In this document: positions 29,045 to 37,100 of the stretch, piece by piece
How positions within the stretch are numbered: the first letter of the stretch is position 1
How the letters are laid out: each line of letters opens with the position of its first letter
DNA from: PALSA-505 sp036495485
Lineage (GTDB): Bacteria; Actinomycetota; Actinomycetes; Streptosporangiales; Streptosporangiaceae
DNA length: 64,000 nt
Direction: 5' to 3'
NCBI GenBank assembly: GCA_036495485.1
Contig: DASXMU010000107.1
Coordinates: 1-64,000, forward strand
The notes under the pieces: generated by a model
What the model was told of the DNA's origin: nothing
What the model saw: only the letters and a program-made list of their open reading frames with translations
Databases searched by the model: none
Program-made: the position numbers and the translations under genes

Positions 29045-29131
29045 GAGTGCACCCATAGGTGAGCACACGAACCATGCTGGCGCATTGCTCCGTGCGGCGG
29101 AGCCGCCCATGTCACGGAACTCGGCTCCCGG

Positions 29132-29171
29132 GCGCTTGCCCATAGTCGTAAGCGCTTACCCATAGTCGTAA
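29132..29171 (+). repeat. Two adjacent 20-nt direct repeats upstream of the FAD oxidase
   Basis: GCGCTTGCCCATAGTCGTAA (29132-29151) is followed directly by the same unit with G to A (29152-29171). The join creates AAGCGCTT. They lie 47 nt upstream of the GTG at 29218, a suitable place for an operator or for a transposon-end relic. Confidence 0.8.
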
Positions 29172-29217
29172 GGGTTCACCAAGAGTAGTCAGGATCAACC
29201 GGTAATGGGGGTAACCT

Positions 29218-30870
29218 GTGCGTAATAAGCTTTCCCGACGTCGATTTCTCGCTGGCGGCGCGGCCCTGGGCGGCGCCGTGGCCGTTGGACGGCCATCTAA
29301 CGCAGTCGCAGCGACCCGGGGCACGGGGACGCTGGCCAAGCCGAATCCGGCGGACACGTCGCCGCCCGTATTCGGGGGGACGACTGTCAAGCCCGACGAT
29401 CCGCGTTATCCAGATCTCGTTGACGCCGTGAACGCGCGGTTCGCCGGCACACCGGATTACGTGCGCGTCGTCGGTTCGGCCGGGCAGGTCGAACAGGCAC
29501 TGGCCGATGCGCTCAGCGCCGGAAAGCGGGTCGCCGCCCGCAGCGGGGGACACTGCTTCGAGAACTTCTGGACCAGTTCCGCTATAAAGGCCGAGATCGA
29601 CCTGTCGGCCATGAACGCGATCTACTTCGATCCCGCCGTCAAGGCATTCGTGGTAGAACCCGGCGCCCGCCTGCGGGATGTCAACAACGCGCTGTTCATC
29701 GACTATGGCGTCTCGTTGCCCGCCGGCGTCTGCCTGGACGTAGGCGTGGGTGGTCATTTCTGCGGCGGCGGGTACGGTGTTCTGGCGCGCTTGAACGGCA
29801 TAGTGCCCGACCATATGTACGGTGTCGAAGTCGTGACCGTGGATAAGACCAAGACTCCGCGGACGGTGGTGGCCACCAGGGAGGCCGGCGACCCGAATCA
29901 GGACCTATTCTGGGCCCATACCGGCGGCGGCGGCGGAAACTTCGGAATTGTCACCCGGTACTTGATGCGTACCCCCGGGACGACCGGCAGCGACCCAAGC
30001 ACCCTGTTGCCCAAGCCACCCGCGCAGCAGCGCGTCGTCACCTACACCTGGCCGTGGCCCACGTCACTGCAGACCTTCACCGCCATCGTCAAGGGCTACT
30101 TGCAGTGGCATCAGGAGAACAGCCAGCCCGGCAGCCGGTTTGCCGGGCTGTTCGCACAGCTCTCATGCCTGACGGTCAGCAGCAGTCCGGTCATCCCGCT
30201 CGAGATCGTGGTCGATCCCACCGTGCACGGTTCTGACAAGCTGGTGGACGACTTCGTATCGGCGGTGGTCGATCCGGTAACCCCTGCCGCGACGCTTGCC
30301 GGGGACCAGACCTTTCCGTGGCTGCAGTTCACCGAGAGTTACGGCCCGGCGGATTCGGGTAGCCTGGTCGGACTGCGCAACAAGTCCAAAGGTTCGTATA
30401 TGCGGGAAAGTTACACCGACGCGCAGATCGCGACCATGTTCCGATTTCTCACCGACACCAGCATATCGTCTTCGCGGGCCGGGGTCCTGTTCGGCGGATA
30501 CGGATGCCAGGTCAATACGATCGCGCCCGACGCGACCGCCGTGCCTCAGCGCGATTCCATGAATAAGCCGATCTACACCGTCTACTGGGATGACGCATCG
30601 CAGGACGACCTGTATCTCAGCTGGATCCGTCACCTCTACCAGCAAGTACACGCGACCACCGGCGGCGTGCCGACATTGAATGGCATCAGCGACGGCTCCT
30701 ACATTAACTACCCGGACATAGACATGGCCGATCCGGCCTGGAACACATCAGGGGTCCCGTGGCACACGCTTTACTATAAGGACAACTACCCGCGCCTGCA
30801 AGAAATAAAGGCCAAGTGGGATCCGCATAACGTGTTCCACCATGCGCTGTCGGTTCAGCCGCCATCGTGA
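29218..30870 (+). CDS. Tat-exported, bicovalent FAD-linked oxidase (BBE-like)
   Basis: 550 aa, GTG start. The N-terminus LSRRRFLAGGAALGG is a Tat signal, so the enzyme folds with its flavin before export. The FAD_binding_4 domain has H112 in RSGGHCFE and C182 in GHFCGGGYG, the two residues that give a bicovalent 8a-histidyl, 6-S-cysteinyl FAD as in GOOX and AknOx. The C-terminal BBE segment is present (WDPHNVFHHALSVQP). Relatives oxidise sugars, alcohols or polyketide glycosides and transfer electrons to oxygen. Export means it would act outside the cell, as a late step. GGGGGT lies 6-11 nt before the start. Confidence 0.94.
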   Translation: MRNKLSRRRFLAGGAALGGAVAVGRPSNAVAATRGTGTLAKPNPADTSPPVFGGTTVKPDDPRYPDLVDAVNARFAGTPDYVRVVGSAGQVEQALADALSAGKRVAARSGGHCFENFWTSSAIKAEIDLSAMNAIYFDPAVKAFVVEPGARLRDVNNALFIDYGVSLPAGVCLDVGVGGHFCGGGYGVLARLNGIVPDHMYGVEVVTVDKTKTPRTVVATREAGDPNQDLFWAHTGGGGGNFGIVTRYLMRTPGTTGSDPSTLLPKPPAQQRVVTYTWPWPTSLQTFTAIVKGYLQWHQENSQPGSRFAGLFAQLSCLTVSSSPVIPLEIVVDPTVHGSDKLVDDFVSAVVDPVTPAATLAGDQTFPWLQFTESYGPADSGSLVGLRNKSKGSYMRESYTDAQIATMFRFLTDTSISSSRAGVLFGGYGCQVNTIAPDATAVPQRDSMNKPIYTVYWDDASQDDLYLSWIRHLYQQVHATTGGVPTLNGISDGSYINYPDIDMADPAWNTSGVPWHTLYYKDNYPRLQEIKAKWDPHNVFHHALSVQPPS

Positions 30871-30964
30871 GACTGGCTGCCCTGCCTGGGGTGCTTGCGC
30901 ACCCGCTGGCTATCTCACTATTTTTGTCTTCTAAGTCGATCAGTTACGGTCGGGAGGTGCGTTC

Positions 30965-31774
30965 ATGGGGACGCTGACCGGGAAAACTGCTGTCATTACC
31001 GGCGCATCCAGCGGAATCGGGCGGGCCATTGCGCTGCGCCTGGGTGAGGCCGGGGCGCACGTGTTCGCCGCCGGGCGCCGGGCAGAAGCGCTCGAGGACA
31101 CGATGGCGGCGGTGACCAAAGGCGGCGGCGCGGCCACGGCGGTGCCAGCCGACCTACGGGATCCCGGTGCGGTCCAGGGCCTGGTCGACCGGGCGATGGC
31201 CGACACGAAACGGCTGGACGTGATGGTCAACAACGCCGGCGTGTCGCACCGCAGCTCGCTCGCCGACGGCGACCCGGAGGAATGGCGGGAAATGCTCGAG
31301 ATCAACGTGCTCGCGCTGGCCGTAGGGTCGGCGGCGGCGGCACGTGCCATGCGGGCATGCGGTGCCGAGGGGCACATCGTCAACATCTCCTCCAGCGCAA
31401 GCCAGGTGGAGGTGCCGGGTTTCTACGGAGCCACCAAGACGGCGGTCAACGCGATCACCGCCTCGCTGCGGCGGGAACTGGAGAACGACACGATCCGCGT
31501 CGTCAACGTGATCCCCGGTGTGACGGCAACCAACCTCGCCCGCCATCATCCAGACCTGCTGCGCAGGCTGGCCACCTCAGTCGGCGAGGAGATCGGGCCA
31601 CCATCCGACGGGCTGTTCGCCGAAGAGACACTGAACCGGGTCGCGGCCGCCGCCGGCCCGGTCATGGCCTACCCAGACGATGTGGCCCGGGCGGTGCTGT
31701 TCGCGATCAGCCAGCCCATCCAGCTGAGTATCTCCGAGATCGCCGTCCAGCCGGCCAAGCGCCTGTCCGGTTAG
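30965..31774 (+). CDS. Short-chain dehydrogenase/reductase
   Basis: 269 aa, ATG with GGGAGGTG upstream. Cofactor loop TGASSGIG, NNAG, catalytic Ser in NISSSAS and Y154-x3-K158 in FYGATK: a complete classical SDR. The basic residues after strand 2 (AAGRRAEAL) favour NADP(H). It lies 94 nt after the FAD oxidase and before a strong hairpin, so these two genes form a unit. An oxidoreductive tailoring step on the polyketide is likely; substrate unknown. Confidence 0.95.
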   Translation: MGTLTGKTAVITGASSGIGRAIALRLGEAGAHVFAAGRRAEALEDTMAAVTKGGGAATAVPADLRDPGAVQGLVDRAMADTKRLDVMVNNAGVSHRSSLADGDPEEWREMLEINVLALAVGSAAAARAMRACGAEGHIVNISSSASQVEVPGFYGATKTAVNAITASLRRELENDTIRVVNVIPGVTATNLARHHPDLLRRLATSVGEEIGPPSDGLFAEETLNRVAAAAGPVMAYPDDVARAVLFAISQPIQLSISEIAVQPAKRLSG

Positions 31775-31804
31775 GTATGAACGAACCCGCCCCGCGGGGA
31801 TGCC

Positions 31805-31848
31805 AAGGCCCGTAGCGCCGCGATCCTGGACGTGGCGCTACGGGCCTT
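31805..31848 (+). terminator. Perfect 15-bp stem hairpin after the SDR gene
   Basis: AAGGCCCGTAGCGCC (31805-31819) pairs perfectly with 31834-31848 over a 14-nt loop. It begins 31 nt after the SDR stop. There is no long T-run. Most likely the terminator of the 29218-31774 unit. Confidence 0.7.
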
Positions 31849-31910
31849 CATCGACCAGCGGCTGAGCGGCTCGGCGGGCTGATAGGGGTGGGCACATGTC
31901 CGCAGCAGTT

Positions 31911-31954
31911 AGGGGCTGCCAGGGGTGTTGACCCGTCACCAGGCGGCCTAGCCT
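31911..31954 (+). promoter_or_regulatory. Putative activator-dependent promoter (P1)
   Basis: AGGGGCT (31911) and AGGGGTG (31921) are 10 bp apart; TTGACC (31928-31933) begins inside the second and TAGCCT (31949-31954) follows after 15 nt. The same layout occurs at 33291-33325. It would drive the methyltransferase at 32289 through a long leader of about 330 nt containing the 36-nt repeats. Confidence 0.5.
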
Positions 31955-32020
31955 CGATGTGAAAATCAAAACGTCACTATATACAGATTTGCCCGTAAAC
32001 AACAGCCTGAGTGGGTTTCT

Positions 32021-32183
32021 CTTGAAGAACCCGAACTTCTGAATAAAGCGCAGTGAGGGTTATTCAAGACCGGCCAGCGAGGGCAGGCGATTTGTGCCTG
32101 CCCGAGTGCCGGTGCAGGTGGCGCTGCGGCAACCGGGGTGGGGTGTCTTGAAGAACCCGAACTTTCTGAATAAAGCACAGTGA
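32021..32183 (+). repeat. 36/37-nt direct repeat flanking a hairpin
   Basis: A unit starting CTTGAAGAACCCGAACT lies at 32021-32056 and again at 32147-32183, with one inserted T and one G to A change. Between them GGGCAGGC (32081-32088) and GCCTGCCC (32096-32103) form an 8-bp hairpin with a 7-nt loop. The layout resembles a small non-autonomous element or an excised-IS footprint; no transposase is present. It is less GC-rich than its surroundings. Confidence 0.7.
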
Positions 32184-32288
32184 TCCGCGATTAGCCGGGC
32201 AGCGGCGATGAATGGACGGCCAGTGGACGCGGAGAGGACCGCTGCGCGGATATTGAGCCAACGGGTCCCATACCGAGGGAGATCACCG

Positions 32289-33176
32289 ATGACACCTCGA
32301 CACGGCACCGCGGACGCCAGAGATTTCAGGGCCGTAGACCAGAGTCCCGACCCATCGGCGATGATCGCCATGATGGACAGGCTCCGGCCACTGCAACGCG
32401 CGGCGCGGGCCGTCCTGCTCGACCGGTTGCACCTGGAGGACGCCCACGCGGCGCTCGATGTGGGGTGCGGAACCGGCGACGATCTGATCGAGATGGCCAG
32501 ACGGCTGCCGCCGGGCTGCCGGGTGGAAGGCGTGGACGCCAGTGAGGCGATGATCGGCGAGGCACGCAGGCGGGCGGCCGCGGCTGGCATCGACGCCACG
32601 TTCCGGGTGGCCGATGCGCTCAGCCTGCCCTACCCGGATGCCGAGTTCGACGTCTGCCGGATGAAGACGGTGCTCATCCACGTCGCCGACCCTGGGCAGG
32701 CCGTCCGCGAGATGGTTCGCATTACCCGGCCCGGCGGGAGGGTGGGGGTCCTGGAGATGGACGAGGGCTCCATCGTGCTCGACCATCCCGACCAGCATGT
32801 GACGCGGACGATCCTGGACGCCATCTGCGAAGCGAGGGTACAGCCGCTGATCGGGCGTCAGCTGCACCGGCTGTTCGGCGAGGCGGGGCTGACCGGCATG
32901 ACAGTCGATCCGATTGCGTTCCCCGCCTACTTCGAGGCCATCCGCCGCCAGTTCGGCCCTACCGTGACGCGGTTGCGCGACGAAGGCGCCCTTACCGCCG
33001 AACAGGCCGACGACTGGTGGTCCTGGCTGGCTTGCCAGGCCGAGGCGGGCACCTTCACCTGCACCGCAACCACCTTCGCCGTCACGGGCACCCGTCCGCC
33101 CCCGGCCGGCCGGCCGGTGACAGCATCGAACAGCGGTGGCCAGCGCCAGCCATCACCCGGTGAAGATCCGGGCTAA
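32289..33176 (+). CDS. Class I SAM-dependent methyltransferase
   Basis: 295 aa from ATG at 32289, preceded by GAGGGAG; the frame is open to 32208 but without support. Motif I is ALDVGCGTGDD, followed by VEGVDASEAMIGEARRRA and the DVCRMKTVLIHV segment, as in UbiE/COQ5-like small-molecule methyltransferases. The C-terminal 25 residues are low-complexity. It stands alone between two promoter-like regions (31911 and 33266). A C- or O-methylation of the polyketide is likely but not provable. Confidence 0.9.
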   Translation: MTPRHGTADARDFRAVDQSPDPSAMIAMMDRLRPLQRAARAVLLDRLHLEDAHAALDVGCGTGDDLIEMARRLPPGCRVEGVDASEAMIGEARRRAAAAGIDATFRVADALSLPYPDAEFDVCRMKTVLIHVADPGQAVREMVRITRPGGRVGVLEMDEGSIVLDHPDQHVTRTILDAICEARVQPLIGRQLHRLFGEAGLTGMTVDPIAFPAYFEAIRRQFGPTVTRLRDEGALTAEQADDWWSWLACQAEAGTFTCTATTFAVTGTRPPPAGRPVTASNSGGQRQPSPGEDPG

Positions 33177-33265
33177 TCGCAGGCACGGAAATCCCCGGCT
33201 GGATCAGCAGGGCGGGCAGGGTGCCACGGCTGGTAGCGCAGGGTGCCCGGCCCGGGGTGGCCGTT

Positions 33266-33325
33266 AGGGGCTGCCAGTTTAGGGGGTGGCAGGGGTATTT
33301 GGCCCGGAATGAGCCTGCCTAGGCT
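33266..33325 (+). promoter_or_regulatory. Putative promoter of the PKS operon (P2)
   Basis: AGGGGCT (33266), AGGGGGT (33281) and AGGGGTA (33291) precede TTGGCC (33299-33304), then 15 nt, then TAGGCT (33320-33325), a good actinomycete -10. The layout and 15-nt spacing equal those of the element at 31911-31954. TSS would be near 33332, about 44 nt before the thioesterase start. It would drive the thioesterase and all three PKS genes. Confidence 0.55.
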
Positions 33326-33375
33326 GGGTTTCGACCCAGTGTGCCATGGGTGACACGGGAGGTGCGCGCGACCAA

Positions 33376-34155
33376 ATGGGGAAATGGGATTCGCGATGCG
33401 CTATGCGGAATGATTGGATCTATCGGCGGGAGCATTCTTCTGCTGCTTTCCGACTTTTCTGCTTTCCGTATGCGGGTGGCAGCGCCGCGGTCTACCGGGG
33501 CTGGCAGGAGCAGTTTCCGGACCGGATCGAGGTATGTGCGGTCGAGCCGCCGGGGCGGCGGCACCGCACGCCGGAGGAGCCGCTGCGGCGGTTGCCAGAC
33601 CTGGCCGCTGCGGTGGTCGCCGGGCTGGCCGCCGAGGCCGACCTGCCGTTCGCGTTCTTCGGCCACAGTCTCGGGGCGCTGGTGGCCTTCGATGTCGCGC
33701 AGCGGTTGTCCGGGGGCGGCCACCCCGGACCGCGGGTGCTGTTCCTGAGCGGGGCGGCGGCGCCGCACCTGCCTCGACGCCGGCGGACGCTGTGGAACCT
33801 GCCTCCCGCCGAGTTGATCTCCGAGGTTCGCGCCTACGGCGGGACGCCGCCGGACGTACTGGACGACCCAGCATTCCTGGAGATCTTCCTGCCGGTCATC
33901 CGGGCTGATTTCGAGATGTTCGAGACGTACACGTTCGAGGCCGATACCCGGCTGGACAGCCCGGTCTACCTCTATGGCGGGGAAGACGACGAGCGGGTTT
34001 CCGCCGCGCGGCTGTGGGCGTGGCGTGACGTGGCGGACGTCGTCGCCGTGGAGATGTTCTCCGGTGGCCATTTCTATCTGCGGGAGCAGTACCGCCCGCT
34101 GACGGCCTCCATCGGCCGGGTCCTGGACGGTCTGCTGTCCCCCGTGGGCGCCTGA
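33376..34155 (+). CDS. Type II thioesterase
   Basis: 259 aa from ATG at 33376, with GGAGG at 33358-33362; in-frame ATGs at 33346 and 33403 are alternatives. Alpha/beta hydrolase with FCFPYAGGSA, the nucleophile Ser98 in GHSLGA and the catalytic His in FSGGHFYL. Discrete TEII proteins clear aberrant or prematurely decarboxylated acyl groups from PKS carrier domains. The stop overlaps the PKS1 start by one base (TGATG), so it is the first gene of the PKS operon. Confidence 0.96.
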   Translation: MGKWDSRCAMRNDWIYRREHSSAAFRLFCFPYAGGSAAVYRGWQEQFPDRIEVCAVEPPGRRHRTPEEPLRRLPDLAAAVVAGLAAEADLPFAFFGHSLGALVAFDVAQRLSGGGHPGPRVLFLSGAAAPHLPRRRRTLWNLPPAELISEVRAYGGTPPDVLDDPAFLEIFLPVIRADFEMFETYTFEADTRLDSPVYLYGGEDDERVSAARLWAWRDVADVVAVEMFSGGHFYLREQYRPLTASIGRVLDGLLSPVGA

Positions 34156-37100
34156 TGGGCGGCGGGGACGAGCGCGCCATCGCTGTGGTCGGACTGGCCT
34201 GCCGGCTGCCGCAGGCGCCCGACGCCAGGGCGTTCTGGCGGCTGCTCATGGCGGGCCGTGACGCTATCAGGGAGGTTCCGGCCGGGCGCTGGGATGCCAG
34301 CGCCGACGGCGGTGACGTGGACCTGCTGCCACCCGAGGCACGCCTCGGCGGCTTCCTGGACCAGGTGGACGGGTTCGACGCGGCGTTCTTTGGCATTTCC
34401 CCGCGCGAGGCAGCGGTGATGGATCCGCAGCAGCGGCTCATGATGGAGCTTGCCTGGGAGGCGCTGGAGGACGCGCGGCTGGCGCCCGACGCGCTGGCGG
34501 GCAGCCGGACCGCTGTCTATGCCGGTGCCAGCGGCCGGGACTACGCCGTGCTGCAGCAGCGCCACGGCGCCGCCGCGATCACCTCGCATTCCTTCACCGG
34601 CCTGCAGCCGGCCCTCATCGCCAACCGGGTCTCCTACACCCTGGGGCTGCGCGGGCCCAGCCTCACCGTGGACGCTGCACAGGCGTCGTCTCTGGTCGCC
34701 ATTCACCTGGCCTGCGAGGCGCTCCGTGGCGGCGACGCCACCCTGGCGCTGGCTGGCGGGGTTCACCTCCTGCTGGCACCGGACAGCGCGCTCGCCCTCG
34801 CCCGGTTTGGTGCGCTGTCGCCGGACGGCCGGTGCTTCACCTTCGACGCCCGGGCCAACGGGTTCGTCCGCGGCGAGGGCGGCGGGGTCGTGGTGCTCAA
34901 GCCGCTGGCTGATGCGGTAGCCGCCGGAGACCGGGTGTACTGCGTCATCCTCGGCAGCGCGGTCAACCACGACGGCGCCACCGACGGCCTCGCCGTGCCG
35001 GGTACCGAAGCCCAGCGGGAGGCGCTCGCGGAGGCCTACGCCCGGGCCGGCGTGACCACCCTGGAGGCGGTGCGGTACGTCGAGCTCCACGGCACAGGCA
35101 CTCCGGCCGGCGACCCGGTGGAGGCCGCGGCCCTGGGGGCGGTCCTGGGCGCGCACCGGGCGGTGGACGATCCGCTGCTCGTCGGGTCGGTCAAGACGAA
35201 CATCGGCCATCTGGACGCGGCCGCGGGCATCGCCGGGTTGCTGAAGGTGGCGCTCGGCATCCACCACGGGATGCTGCCGCCGAGCCTCAACTTCCACACC
35301 CCGCATCCCCGCATCCCCCTGGCCGGCCTCGGGCTGCGGGTCCACACCACGGCAGGCCCGTGGCCAGGGGCACAGCCGCGGCCATTGCTGGCCGGAGTGA
35401 GTTCGTTCGGCGTCGGCGGCACCAATGGGCATGTCGTGCTGGCCGCGCCGCCGCCGGGGCAGGGGGCCAGGACGGTGGCCCGGGACCGGGCGGCGTCTGC
35501 GGCTGCCCCCGCCGAGGCGCCGCCGGCCCTGGTGCTGGCCCCGGCGGGTACCGCCCCGCCCACGCTGCCGCACGTGGTCACCGCGCGGGACCGCCCGGCC
35601 CTGCGGGCACAGGCCGAGCGCCTGCGCCGTCTGGTGATGGCGTCCGGCCCGGCGGACGACGGCACGCCCGCCGCGCCGCCGCGGGCCGTCGATATCGGCT
35701 ACTCCCTGGCGACCACCCGCGCCCGGTTCGAGCACCGGGCCGTGGTGCTCGCCGCGGACACCGCGGAGCTGGCCACGGGCCTGGACGCCGTGGCCGCGGG
35801 CAGGCCCGCCCCCGGGGTGGCGGAGGGGCGTGCCGCGGACCGCGGTGGGGTGGTGTTCGTCTTCCCAGGACAGGGCTCGCAGTGGCCCGGCATGGCCGTG
35901 GACCTGCTGGAGTCCTCACCGGTGTTCAGGGAACGGTTCCTGGAGTGCGCCGCCGCGGTGGAGCGGTACCAGGACTGGTCGGTGACCGACGCCCTGCGGG
36001 AGGCGGCGGATGCGCCGGATCTGGAGCGCACCGACGTGGTGCAGCCGCTGCTGTTCGCGGTCGTGGTGGCCCTGGCCGAGCTATGGCGGGCGTTCGGCGT
36101 CCATCCCGCCGCCGTGGTCGGCCACTCCCAGGGGGAGGTGGCCGCCGCCTGCGTGGCGGGGGCGCTGTCGCTGCCCGATGCCGCCCGGGTGATCGCGCGC
36201 CGCAGCCAGCTCGTGCGGGAACTGTCCGGCCCGGGCGGGCTGGCCTCCGCGCGGCTGCCGGCCGGGGAGGTCCACGGCTGGCTGCGCCGCTGGCCCGGGC
36301 GGCTGTCGGTCGGGGCGGTCAACAGCCCAGTCTCCACGGTGATCTCCGGCGACCCGGAGGCCCTGGCGGAACTGCTCGCCGAGGCGGCGGCCGAGGGGGT
36401 CGACCTGCGCCGCATTCCCGTCAGCTATGCCTCCCACTCGCCGTACGTCGAGCCGCTGCGTGAGCCGCTGCGGGCGGCGCTGGCCGGGGTCACCGGCCGT
36501 CCGGCGGAGACTGCTTTCTACTCAACCGTCACGGGTGGGCCGCTGGACGGTGCCGCGCTGGATGCCGGCCACTGGTACCGCAACCTGCGCGAGCCAGTCG
36601 AGTTCGAGCAGGCCATCCGGGCGCTGGGCGGTGCGGGATACCGGACGTTCGTCGAGGTCAGTCCCCACCCGGTGCTCACCGTGAGCGTACTGGAGACGCT
36701 GGAGGCGGCCGGGGACGACCACGGGGGCGCGGGCGCCGACGCGCTGGTCGTCGGCTCGCTGCGGCGCCACGAGCCCGGGTGGCCAAGGCTGCTGGAGGGC
36801 TTGGCGCAGGTGTTTGCGCACGGAGTGGACGTCGACTGGCCGGCGGCGTTCGCCGGGACCGGCGCCCGGCGGATCGACCTGCCCAGCTACCCGTTCCAGC
36901 GCCGCCGGCACTGGCTCGGCGGCATCCCGGCACCCTGGCCGGGCCGCCCCGGCACCGCGGTGGACAGCCGCGCAGCCGAGCCGCTGTCGCCAGCCGTGGA
37001 CGTCGCCACCACCGATCCCGGCGAGCTGGTACGGGCTCACGCCGCCGCGGTGCTGGGCCTGTCCACGGCCGAGGATGTGGAGCCGGACCGGTCGTTCAAG

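Noticed and set aside
31799..31864. Short in-frame stretch resembling a TetR N-terminus (AKARSAAILDVALRAF)
   Set aside because: Only about 20 codons before a stop, and it coincides with a perfect terminator-like hairpin, which explains the sequence better.
31966..32178. 70-codon minus-strand ORF through the 36-nt repeats
   Set aside because: It is formed by the direct repeats themselves and has no start signal or recognisable domain.
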